From Anaerolineales bacterium (lineage in GTDB: Bacteria; Chloroflexota; Anaerolineae; Anaerolineales; Villigracilaceae): 64,000 nucleotides of DNA. The DNA is taken from the NCBI GenBank assembly GCA_016934715.1, contig JAFGSI010000064.1, positions 21,861 to 85,860 of the forward strand, written 5' to 3'. The position numbers and the translations under genes are program-made. This document shows positions 17,601 through 24,372 of this stretch, piece by piece; the first letter of the stretch is position 1; each line of letters opens with the position of its first letter. Under the pieces are notes generated by a model. The model was not told the DNA's origin. It saw only the letters and a program-made list of their open reading frames with translations, and ran no database searches.

Positions 17601-19062
17601 CGATGATCGGGGCGGCCTGGTTGGCGACGATATTGAGCAGGCGTAATTCATCCGCCGTAAAGACCGCCTCCGGTCGCTGGTGGTTGGCAACCTGCAGGTA
17701 ACCGAGCGAGCGGCCGGCAGACACCAGCGGTACCAGAACGGCATCCCGCCAGGAAGCCGCCCGGGCAAAATCCTGGAAGCCCATTTCATGCCAGGCTTCG
17801 TCATCCTGAGCATTCTGGGTCACCAGCATCTCGTGGCGCAACAGGCAATCTTCCACCACACTCCCGGACGGAACGGGCACGTGGTAGAGTTCGACGAACT
17901 GGGATGGCATGCCGGTGAAGGGCACCTGGGCCTCCAATTCGCGGCGGTTCTCGTTGTAGACCAGGAAACCAAGAATGGAGACATCGAACAGGGGAGCAAT
18001 GCTCTCGACCAGACGAGCGAACAGGTCACGTGGGTCACGTGCCGAGCCGAGTGCCTGGGCCAGATTGGCCAGCCCGCTCAATTCGGCCGAGCGTTGCTGC
18101 TCCTGTTCGAGCAGGATGGCATTGCGAATGGCTACCGCCGCCTGGCCGACAACCAGTCCCAGGATATCGGCATCCTCCTGTGAAAATGCATCCGCGCTGG
18201 TCAGGCCGACTTCCAGCGCGCCGATAAAGTCCTTACCAACGATAAAGGGCAGGCCAATGTAGGATCGGAGCAGGGCATGTTCTCCCCCCTCTTCATAAGG
18301 AATGTCTGTGTAGACCTGTGTATCAGGAATGAAGAGGACCGCGCGCTTGTCGACCAGATAAGCGCTGTAACTTCTGGCGGGACGGGCGCTCCCCTGTTGG
18401 AGCCTGCGCTCGGACCCTGATCCGGCGGCGAAGCGGTAGGGAGTTAATTTTTGTTCCTCGGCATCCCACAGAAAAACCTGCAAGAGGTCGGCCGGGATCA
18501 GGCGTTCGACGTTCTCCAGAACCGCCTGGATTGTATCGGTTAGTCCAAGGTTGATCGCCACACCTTGGTTGAATTCGGTCAGAATCCGGACGACTGAACC
18601 AGAGGTCTCCCGGGTATCGCCGATCACGCTCATGGCGATTTCGGGCCGGCGCAGGGAGACCATCAATGCGGGGGGCGAACCGGGAATTCGATAGGAAACA
18701 CCCTCCATCGGGCGTCCATTCACAGAAAAGCGAGCCTGTCCTTCAGTGTTGCATAATTTCAGGAATTCTTCACTCGGGCGGATACGCCGGGCAAGCAGTT
18801 CCAAGTTGGGGAATTCGCCTTCGCGCAGGCTGAAATACTGTTTGGCGGTTTCATTCGTGAAGACCACCCGGCCTCCGCTCTGGACGACCAGTGCAGCGTA
18901 ATCATGTCCGCTGCCGTCGGCCCCCAAGATACCAGAGGCGGCGGTGCTCTGGGCAGGGCGCAATCGGGGAAGAAAGCGCAATGCCGCCCAGACCAGGAGG
19001 AGAAACACCAACCCGGTCACGAGCAGGCCGATCGCCATCTGAACCGACTGCCCTGCGAGCAT
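11620..19062 (-). CDS. Giant hybrid-free sensor histidine kinase with eleven GAF domains
   Basis: 2480 residues. Order: one N-terminal membrane helix (~8-32), a PAS-like domain (~45-130), eleven consecutive GAF domains (~140-2080, each ending in a helix of the type NQAAVAIENARL), a second PAS domain (~2100-2240), HisKA with phospho-acceptor His ~2257 in SHELRTPMTSIKGY, then HATPase with N box DNLVDNAYHYTPEN, G1 DSGVGI and G2 GTGLGLSIVKQL. GAF domains usually bind small ligands or pack signalling helices; eleven in one chain is exceptional. No receiver domain is fused; separate REC proteins flank it in the operon (gaps 8 and 5 nt). The C-terminal kinase looks complete and active. The GAF count was made by eye. 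Confidence 0.92.
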   Translation of the reverse strand: MLAGQSVQMAIGLLVTGLVFLLLVWAALRFLPRLRPAQSTAASGILGADGSGHDYAALVVQSGGRVVFTNETAKQYFSLREGEFPNLELLARRIRPSEEFLKLCNTEGQARFSVNGRPMEGVSYRIPGSPPALMVSLRRPEIAMSVIGDTRETSGSVVRILTEFNQGVAINLGLTDTIQAVLENVERLIPADLLQVFLWDAEEQKLTPYRFAAGSGSERRLQQGSARPARSYSAYLVDKRAVLFIPDTQVYTDIPYEEGGEHALLRSYIGLPFIVGKDFIGALEVGLTSADAFSQEDADILGLVVGQAAVAIRNAILLEQEQQRSAELSGLANLAQALGSARDPRDLFARLVESIAPLFDVSILGFLVYNENRRELEAQVPFTGMPSQFVELYHVPVPSGSVVEDCLLRHEMLVTQNAQDDEAWHEMGFQDFARAASWRDAVLVPLVSAGRSLGYLQVANHQRPEAVFTADELRLLNIVANQAAPIIDNVTLVLQARQRAQRSEALRRIASLTGSSATADEMLRYTVQELARLLQADVASVMLLNEAQGLLRLHTESLFGMDAAATELFTHIYENDPQYHFTVTGSQRSFLAGHLSNDQRLLTVYRPLADELNMQSVLIVPLVVRERSLGELILASHKVEAFNNYDLQVVSTAAGQLAAAVESASLTEMTDESLRRQVDHLTAMIRIGRELNTTLEWKYLLQVVYDESLRTTRADCGTILLFEAMATAETEPQVVFHIGDAPGPEGLLPIEREVLTNSAPIVVADFSQGDYQPPHAQVQSAIVAPIAYQEQTIGLIHLHSSEAAQFDEAAVDIITTLAVQAAIALGNAQRYQEQVQRNEQLNRRAETLSKLFETTRALELDQPLENSLEALAYGIQEATPFQVVLFSIIDRETGLQRRVAGVGMPLETLSMLKATSQPYASVEQLLRDEFKIGNGYFIPHDQRPVLSGDVQVVTVMSSQTTETPNAWHPEDMLFFTLKDGEGVPVGLISLDSPRDGLRPDRTTLETIEIFAAQAALMIRSGNRLSSYKYQVDTLSVSVDRQQQLLSIGQTHLPILLHKDLEQMIAIRNLERRARRIRAGLEITETINRQVDRPSALQALGREILTRLEMSVSIVAENTTEGPRMLHVLGNVPRGTSPEALFGQRNPLRYSLQNGEMLLVMNLEEDDTWRDAPLLTSLHAKGFICLPILIEEKPVAGILAISREPMPPLTDEDRQVYVQISRQVSIILQNISLLTETRRRLREVNLLLDFSRQLSGLDPERIVQALLDSALRVVAVAHAGAVLVWNEQEETLIPRAAANYANNERLMQIAYRAGEALPGQVFSERKSRRVDDVNFARDYNLAAENLLLYREATGGRLPVSSLLVPIQTGERILGLLVLDNFNTSGAFSADDEALLLSLTQQVALSIENVRLVDASQERATQLQALTDVSTDMASSLQSDELVAGLLDQLHTVLDYDTAILWLRQGNAMNVAAARGFPDNEERIGLSVAIEDSALLNEMITTMQGLVVGDVRGDPRFPALTAAERLSWMGIPLVSKGEVVGVLALEKTEAHFYTVEYTQLVTTFASQAAVAIENARLFEESLRRATELDERSQRLALLNRLSTELSGSLSEEQILLLTAEELHKALSARRVSAVTFDRQGIPVLTVVVPQKKKHQVQVLPDAPIFERLRESLGVFTTTDVANEPDLAPLEAILNDTHTLLILPLASGTNLRALQFVHMTEAYRFTSTEIELARTISNQAAIALESARLYQDTVSRAEQLTTINRASYEIALSLDPEEIYMAIHRAASGLMVAESFVIALLDEERGEIEGVYLMDPNGRSPNIRLPLGEGLSGRVIAQGEPLLIADVAAQEEFDGRTYGQGQPRSIIAVPITLGGKVIGMLSAQSYQPNVYVQDDLPILGTLANQAAVAIQNGRLFAETRRLADELEQRVVERTAELAREQHSTETLLRILTEVSASLDLDRALNRTLALLNDAIGAEQGSILMVNPEDNTIQYRAGYGYVTPVMTEGARPTTLKVGEGLAGWVIKNRQSVLLDDVLKDKRWVKLPANAPQHRSVISAPLMVGEEVIGAIMVFHRQIDYFTHDHMNLVQAIGSQVAVAINNAHLYELIRDQAERLGSMLRNQQVEASRQQAILEAVADGVLVTDPDDRITFINSSIERILTLQGEQVRGKPLDYFVGLFGKAAQTWMQTIRAWSEDPSTYQPGDTYAEQLTLESGRVVLVHLAPVIWRNEFLGTVSIFRDITHEVEVDRLKSEFVATVSHELRTPMTSIKGYVDILLMGAAGALNENQVHFLDIVRSNTDRLSILVNDLLDISRIEAGRVAFNFQGIELRGVAEESIADLLRRSQEENRPMALTVDAAPELPQVTGDPERVRQIIDNLVDNAYHYTPENGQITIHIHREGDEVQVDVKDSGVGIDLVDQERIFDRFFRGEHPLVLATPGTGLGLSIVKQLVEAHKGRIWMTSNGIPGEGSTFSFTLPVYQAEE

Positions 19063-19070
19063 AGGCTAGA

Positions 19071-19973
19071 TCATCCTTTGGTCGGAGACGTGGGTGCGTC
19101 CTGTCTGCGAACCTCAGCCGCCAACTCGGTAATCTCGCGGATGTCGGCAAATGTCTGCTGTTTGGGCATGACAATGCCGATCGAGAGGGTCATGAGTGGC
19201 GTTTGTTCCGCCTCAGCGCCGGCCGTCGTGATATACCCCTGCTGACGGTCCATGAAGTTATAGTGTGTCTGCACCTCTTCGGCAAAGCGCGTCTTGAGGC
19301 GCTGGCTGATATTGGCTGCCGCATCCTCGGTAGTAATGATAATGAGGTTGTCACCGCCAGCATGGCCGATGAAGTCGTTGGGCGTCCCGAATTCATCCAC
19401 AATTTCCCCGAGCAACATGGCCGTGAACCGCAGCACATCATCACCAGCCACGAACCCATAGACATCGTTGAACTGGGTGAAGTAATTGACCCGGATGTCC
19501 ATGTAGGCCCAACCCGACTGGCGGATCGTCTGGCGCAACTGCTCCTCGATCAACCGTCCCGCGGGGAGGCCAGAACGCGGGTCGGTCAGCGCTTCTCGTT
19601 CGGAGCGGCGAATGGCACCCTGGACCCGCAGCTTCAATTCCTCGATGTCGAACGGTTTGGTGATGTAGTCATCGGCGCCCAGTTCGAGACCTTGCAGTTT
19701 ATCGCTGCGCTCATCCTTCTGGGTAAGGAAAATAACCGGAATGTGGCTGGTGCGTGTATTGGTCCGCAGGGTGCGACAAACCTCGTACCCGTCGATATCG
19801 GGCAACATGATGTCCAGAACGATCAGGTGAGGAAGCACCTGACGCGTCTTGTCCAGCGCATCCGAACCACGCGGGGCCACATCGACGTCGTAGCCCAGGC
19901 CACTGAAGTAGATCTTCAACATGTTGGAAATATCATGATCATCTTCGACAACCAAAAGGCGAGATTTTCCCAT
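19071..19973 (-). CDS. Response regulator with REC and degenerate GGDEF-like domain
   Basis: 300 residues. REC domain at 1-125 with EDD acidic pocket, phosphoacceptor Asp54 in LIVLDIMLPD and Lys in YITKPF. The rest resembles a GGDEF domain (ALTDPRSGLPAGRLIEEQL, then FNDVYGFVAGDDVLRF), but the active-site loop reads HAGGDNLIII: the catalytic Glu of GGDEF/GGEEF is replaced by Asn-Leu. Diguanylate cyclase activity is therefore unlikely; nucleotide binding or a regulatory role is possible. It is encoded 8 nt before the giant kinase. Confidence 0.85.
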   Translation of the reverse strand: MGKSRLLVVEDDHDISNMLKIYFSGLGYDVDVAPRGSDALDKTRQVLPHLIVLDIMLPDIDGYEVCRTLRTNTRTSHIPVIFLTQKDERSDKLQGLELGADDYITKPFDIEELKLRVQGAIRRSEREALTDPRSGLPAGRLIEEQLRQTIRQSGWAYMDIRVNYFTQFNDVYGFVAGDDVLRFTAMLLGEIVDEFGTPNDFIGHAGGDNLIIITTEDAAANISQRLKTRFAEEVQTHYNFMDRQQGYITTAGAEAEQTPLMTLSIGIVMPKQQTFADIREITELAAEVRRQDAPTSPTKG

Positions 19974-19985
19974 AGTGCCTCCCGT

Positions 19986-21074
19986 TCAAATGCGCCGCCG
20001 CGCTTGGCGCGCGAACCGGCGTACAGCTTCGATCTTCTCTGCGGTCACCTCGCGCTCGAACGAACGGAAGCCGCTCAACCGGAAGCCATGCTTCACAGCC
20101 AGCCTGGTGATCTCCTCCACGCGTTCACGCGAGATGTCTTTGCCCAAAGTATAGTCCTCGAACCGGCCTTCCAGGGCCAGCGTGATGGTCTCTGCCATGC
20201 AGGCATACGCCTTGCCGGGCGGGAAACCAAAGTTAAAGTGGAAATCAACGGGGCCCGGCACATCGACCATGCCACCGTCTATGACTAATATATCATTTCT
20301 TGCCGCCGCGACCATTACAGAAACGTCGCGAGGCCTGGCTACGTCACAGACCACACTCCCGGGCTGGAGGTGTTCGGGACAAATGACTTCATGGACTGCG
20401 CTGGTCACTGTCAGGATCAACTGCGCTCCAGCAATGTCATTGACACGCGTACTGGTGCGCAGCTTCGCCCTTCCAGGGCCCTGGAGCCGGTCGCGCAATT
20501 CCTCCAGCGCCTGTTCCCGGCGGCCGATCAGGATCACCTCAGCCACGTCATCCGCCAGCAGGTCTGCACACACCCGGCCGATCGCCCCGGTAGCTCCGAC
20601 CACTGCGGCAGTCGCCTTTGACAGCGGGATCTCCATCACCCGCGCCGACTCGCGCACTGCTTCGACAGCAATGGCGACCGTATAGGCGTCGCCGGTGGTG
20701 ACCGGGATCTCCAGCGCTTCGGCGATCGTAACGCCCGCATCACCGACCACCGACGTGTAGGCGCCCAGGCCCAGGATTCCTGCGCCGAGTCTCTCAGCAA
20801 AATGGCCTGTCTGAATAATCTTACGATAAACAGTCCATTCGCGCAACTGCAGCATGCGTCGCGGCGTATACGGACAGGCGATGAACCAGCCCTTGATTTC
20901 CTTGCCCGTCGCCTGCGAGGTGATGCCTTCAATCTCAGATATATAGACGGGGGGGAAAAAAGTGGAAAAGAAGTCTATCTGCCGCTCGGTCAGTACGCGA
21001 CCTAGCAGCGGGAACTTGCGACTGACGTCCCGCTTGGGATCAATCGGGTGAATGATGAAAGCGAAAGTGTCCAC
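19986..21074 (-). CDS. Acyl-ACP reductase-like / COG5322 dehydrogenase
   Basis: About 362 residues starting VDTFAFIIHPIDPKRDVSRKF. The pattern matches cyanobacterial long-chain acyl-ACP reductase (AAR) and related shikimate-dehydrogenase-like proteins: ISEIEGITSQATGKEIKGWFI, LGLGAYTSVVGD, a Rossmann NADP loop VVGATGAIGRVCADLL, and VIDGGMVDVPG near the C-terminus. AARs reduce fatty acyl-ACP to aldehyde. Whether this protein does so is inference; the catalytic Cys of cyanobacterial AAR was not clearly located. The GTG at 21074 is chosen because residues upstream would overlap the preceding gene, which ends at 21079. No aldehyde-deformylating oxygenase is nearby. Confidence 0.75.
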   Translation of the reverse strand: MDTFAFIIHPIDPKRDVSRKFPLLGRVLTERQIDFFSTFFPPVYISEIEGITSQATGKEIKGWFIACPYTPRRMLQLREWTVYRKIIQTGHFAERLGAGILGLGAYTSVVGDAGVTIAEALEIPVTTGDAYTVAIAVEAVRESARVMEIPLSKATAAVVGATGAIGRVCADLLADDVAEVILIGRREQALEELRDRLQGPGRAKLRTSTRVNDIAGAQLILTVTSAVHEVICPEHLQPGSVVCDVARPRDVSVMVAAARNDILVIDGGMVDVPGPVDFHFNFGFPPGKAYACMAETITLALEGRFEDYTLGKDISRERVEEITRLAVKHGFRLSGFRSFEREVTAEKIEAVRRFARQARRRI

Positions 21075-21078
21075 ACGG

Positions 21079-22356
21079 TTACCATGATGTCTGGTCCGAT
21101 TCGCCACGGCGGGGGTACAGGCGCGGATGCTTGCTGGCATCCTTGAGTTGATGGTGGTCGCTGTCCTCATACTTGACGTCGCGGTCGATGATGCGCCGCT
21201 GGGGCGTGGCAAACAGGACGACATCCGATTCGATCGTCCGGGCCGGGAAGATGATCAACCCCGTCCCGATGCGGCAGTTGTGCCCGACACAGCCGCCCAG
21301 CACCGGACGGTTGGCAATTGCCAGTTGATCATTTCCATCCAGTGCCCGGATGGGGGCGGGAATCAAATTATAATCCGTAAATGTATTGCCGGCGCCGATA
21401 AAGGTATTGCGCCCGATGACGCACATCTGCAGGCAGGTGTTCTGGGCGACCATGCTGTTCTCCATAACAGTGGTCATGAAGAGTGCAGCCCGGAACGGCA
21501 AGAAGGTCCCATCACCGATTACCGAAAGCATCAACTGGCAATCCTGCGAGATGTTGACATTGCTGCCGATGGTACAGTTTTCGATCACTGCCCCGGCGTT
21601 GATTGTGACGTTGTCACCGATGGTGGTAGGGCCATGAATGACCGCCGTGGGATCGATGACGCAATTCTTGCCGATCTTGACCAGTGCCGAACACTCGAGT
21701 AACTGTCGACCCTCATAGACTGCCTTGGACAACAATCCCAGTTTGAAGCCCAAATCTTTGTTCAACTGATTCTCGAAGCGCGCCCCGCGGGCGAAAAGGC
21801 CGAAGACACTGTCGGCGACGAAGACATGGGTCCAGCAGTCGATGGCGATCATGGCGCGCAGTGGAACCTGGTATACGAGATCGCCACTCTCCGTTGCCAT
21901 ATACGTCGGTACGTGGTAATAGCCGATCTCGCGCGCCTGCATATCGATGACCAATGGTTCCACGTCGGCCACCGGGCCTGCCGGGTAGTACCACAGGTCA
22001 GCGTAATACAAGTTCCCCGCCGGAGTATACGAGACCGAAAGCGGCAGGGCATGTTCGCGGAAGGCAGGATCATCCAGGGAAAAGGCTGCCCGCAGGGCCC
22101 GGTTGCGCTTTTTGGCCTTTTGCATGAACTCGGTAATGTAAAACTCGTCGAAATACAGGTTGTCGCGATAGACGAGCATCGGCTCGCGTGAGACAGGCAG
22201 TCGCGCCCCACGCGGGAGTTCCAGTTCGCGGGTCACATAGCGGGCAAGCAGGTCACGCTGGTTCAACCAGAGCGGCTTGTTCTGAATGCGTAGATCGCGC
22301 GCTGGCTCATTGAATGGAGAGATGAGACGGGTGGCCTGAAGGATGACTTTCAGCAT
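21079..22356 (-). CDS. Left-handed beta-helix (hexapeptide repeat) acyltransferase-like protein
   Basis: 425 residues. The N-terminal ~200 residues form an unrecognised domain. From ~230 to ~380 there are hexapeptide-repeat turns, for example VIDPTAVIHGPTTIGDNVTI, GAVIENCTIGSNVNIS and VIGRNTFIGAGNTF, which fold as a left-handed beta-helix. Such proteins are mostly acyl- or nucleotidyltransferases acting on sugars. Catalytic residues cannot be assigned by eye. It is four bases from both neighbours, the V4R and AAR-like genes, so a joint role in lipid or glycolipid handling is plausible. Confidence 0.75.
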   Translation of the reverse strand: MLKVILQATRLISPFNEPARDLRIQNKPLWLNQRDLLARYVTRELELPRGARLPVSREPMLVYRDNLYFDEFYITEFMQKAKKRNRALRAAFSLDDPAFREHALPLSVSYTPAGNLYYADLWYYPAGPVADVEPLVIDMQAREIGYYHVPTYMATESGDLVYQVPLRAMIAIDCWTHVFVADSVFGLFARGARFENQLNKDLGFKLGLLSKAVYEGRQLLECSALVKIGKNCVIDPTAVIHGPTTIGDNVTINAGAVIENCTIGSNVNISQDCQLMLSVIGDGTFLPFRAALFMTTVMENSMVAQNTCLQMCVIGRNTFIGAGNTFTDYNLIPAPIRALDGNDQLAIANRPVLGGCVGHNCRIGTGLIIFPARTIESDVVLFATPQRRIIDRDVKYEDSDHHQLKDASKHPRLYPRRGESDQTSW

Positions 22357-22360
22357 GGCA

Positions 22361-22990
22361 TTATCCCATCGGGGTCGTTTCTACTACAATTGTACACGCA
22401 CTGTCGCCTGATGCAACACAACTGGACTCCTCTACCATGAAATTTCTCCCCCCCGACAACCAGTAGAGCGCCTCCTGGATCAGACCTACGGCCAGGTGGC
22501 AGCAGGGGCCATCGGTCTGGCGCCCCCAACACAAAGGGCAACGCTCGATGTGCCACAGGAGTTGCTTCTCGCTCCATTCCAGACGCACCTGCTGGTCGGT
22601 GAACTGGTTGAACAGGGCCGCGAATGCCTCGCCCCCGGCTTTCAACTTGGCTGACAGGGGCAGCAGTCGGAACGCCAGATCGGTCAACCCGAGTTCGGGC
22701 CCGAACTCGCGCAGGCCATATTTAAGACAGGCCCTCCCGGTGCGCAGTGCCAGGCCACGACCACCGCGCGGGCCGTAAGCCTTTTCCAGGCCGACCTGCA
22801 GGCTGCTGATGTGTTCGAAAGGGATCTTCAAATCTGGATTGTGAGCAGGATAATTCCCAATATACCCGCCCAAGGCAGTCAGATTAAGAACCGCATTCAC
22901 CCCATTGCGGCCGATGACCTCTTCCATCGCCAGCAGGATGATCCGCCCCATGCGATTTGGATAGAAGTACCTTCCAGCAGACGTTTTCAT
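22361..22990 (-). CDS. V4R (4-vinyl reductase) domain protein
   Basis: 209 residues. The C-terminal half shows the V4R pattern: CPLCWGRQTDGPCCHLAVGL followed by GLIQEALYWLSGG and VEESSCVASGDSACTI, with several conserved cysteines. V4R domains bind small hydrophobic ligands in sensors such as DmpR/XylR and occur in BchJ. Here it is not fused to an effector. The ATG overlaps the stop of the hydrolase gene upstream (ATGA), so the two are translationally coupled. A ligand-binding role is suggested by the family; the ligand is unknown. This alone does not show bacteriochlorophyll synthesis. Confidence 0.8.
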   Translation of the reverse strand: MKTSAGRYFYPNRMGRIILLAMEEVIGRNGVNAVLNLTALGGYIGNYPAHNPDLKIPFEHISSLQVGLEKAYGPRGGRGLALRTGRACLKYGLREFGPELGLTDLAFRLLPLSAKLKAGGEAFAALFNQFTDQQVRLEWSEKQLLWHIERCPLCWGRQTDGPCCHLAVGLIQEALYWLSGGRNFMVEESSCVASGDSACTIVVETTPMG

Positions 22991-23784
22991 CCGCCCGGAT
23001 TCTCTTCGTCCAGGAAATCTTTGAGCCGCTGTGCAAAAGGTTCCGGGTCATCCAGCATGATGAAATGGCCCGCTTTGGGATAACGCTCGATGCGGGCGTG
23101 CGGAACGCCTTCCAAGAGCGGCTGCCACTGCATCGGGTGAACGATGATATCCTTGTCGCCGAACATACCCATCACCGGGATCTGGAGTTGGTCCAGCATC
23201 GGGCGCAGATCAGTGCGGCGCAGGGAGGCAATGCTGAGCAGGAACGACTCGAGCGTGGTTCGCGACAGGTCCTTGTCCATCATGTCGGAGAAACGCGCAT
23301 CCTTACAGATGAGCGGCGCGGCGAGCCGCATGCTCAAACGAAAGCCCCACATCATATTGAACAACAGCCCTGCAATCAGCCGCCGCCCGGCCATCTTCAA
23401 CGCCCAGGCCAGTGAAGATCCAACGATCGGCGAACCGACGACCACCACCTTGCTAACCCTTTGCGGGTACTGGATGGCCACCGACAGGCTGACGGTCCCC
23501 CCCATACTGTGACCTACCAGCGGGGCCCGGGTGATGCCGAGGCGGTCCATGAATTGATCTACCAGCCTGACGAAGTCCTGGACGGCATATGTTTCTCGCT
23601 TCTTGCCGGACTCGCCAAACCCCCAGAAATCAAGTGCATAGGTACGGTAATAGCGACCCAGATAGGCCATGGTTTCCTGCCACAACCCCCAGGAACCCAA
23701 CCACCCATGAAGCAGAATGACCGGGCGGCCACGCCCGTATACTTCGTAATGAACAATGCCCTGATCGGTGGTAATTGATGACAC
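22987..23784 (-). CDS. Alpha/beta hydrolase, catalytic triad intact
   Basis: 265 residues with HGW oxyanion loop, nucleophile elbow GHSMGG (Ser93), acid loop MFGDKDIIV and His loop KAGHFIML, so the serine hydrolase triad is complete. It shares the opening pattern HYEV-GRGRPVI-LHGW-GSW and TYALDFWGFG with the Gly93 protein at the other end of the operon. The substrate is unknown; esters or lipid derivatives fit the neighbours. ATGA overlap couples it to the V4R gene. Confidence 0.87.
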   Translation of the reverse strand: MSSITTDQGIVHYEVYGRGRPVILLHGWLGSWGLWQETMAYLGRYYRTYALDFWGFGESGKKRETYAVQDFVRLVDQFMDRLGITRAPLVGHSMGGTVSLSVAIQYPQRVSKVVVVGSPIVGSSLAWALKMAGRRLIAGLLFNMMWGFRLSMRLAAPLICKDARFSDMMDKDLSRTTLESFLLSIASLRRTDLRPMLDQLQIPVMGMFGDKDIIVHPMQWQPLLEGVPHARIERYPKAGHFIMLDDPEPFAQRLKDFLDEENPGG

Positions 23785-23808
23785 GGTGGTTACAACAAAA
23801 TGGAGAGA

Positions 23809-24351
23809 TTATTTCTCTCCACTCTCCATTTCAGCCAGGATGCTGTACAACAATTCAAGCAGGATCGTTTTGACCGAATCACGATCCATGGCGACACAGG
23901 AAAGGAATTTGACCTTTGGATCAAGGCGCAGGGCGTGGCGCATGTCCTCGAGCTCCCAGGCGTCATTCATGTCCTGTTTGTTGGCTGCCACCACATAGGG
24001 TGTCGGTGCGTAAGCACGGAAAGTCTCGAGGATGGAGCGTGCTTCGCGAAAGGTCTCCGGACGCGTGCTGTCGACAAGGACAATGAACCCCAGCATCCCT
24101 TCCGACAGAATCTCCCACATGAAATCAAAACGCTTCTGCCCAGGAGTACCGAAGAGATACAACACCAGGTCTTCGTCCACCGTGATGCGGCCAAAGTCCA
24201 TCGCGACGGTGGTTGCCTCTTTGACAGTCTTCTCGGCCTTGGTCGAGATCTTGCGTTCTGTCGAGACCACGTCAATTTCGCTGACCGACTTGATGAACTC
24301 TGTCTTGCCAGCGCTGAAGGGACCAGTGACAACCATTTTGACCGTTTGCAT
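23809..24351 (-). CDS. Small Ras-like GTPase (Arf/MglA-like, COG2229 type)
   Basis: About 180 residues. The P-loop is GPFSAGKTEFI, the G2/G3 region contains TTVAMDFGRI and LFGTPGQKRFDFMWEIL, and G4 is AANKQDM. These define bacterial small GTPases of the conservon/MglA class, which act as switches with Roadblock or DUF4388-type partners. The ATG at 24351 has GAGG upstream; an ATG 15 nt earlier lacks a site. It follows the DUF4388 gene by 21 nt, the usual pairing for these switches. Confidence 0.9.
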   Translation of the reverse strand: MQTVKMVVTGPFSAGKTEFIKSVSEIDVVSTERKISTKAEKTVKEATTVAMDFGRITVDEDLVLYLFGTPGQKRFDFMWEILSEGMLGFIVLVDSTRPETFREARSILETFRAYAPTPYVVAANKQDMNDAWELEDMRHALRLDPKVKFLSCVAMDRDSVKTILLELLYSILAEMESGEK

Positions 24352-24372
24352 GCTCGCTATCCTCAAGAAAAG

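Noticed and set aside
22361..22990. V4R protein as bacteriochlorophyll gene bchJ
   Set aside because: V4R domains occur in many non-photosynthetic sensors, and the operon contains no pigment-synthesis genes.
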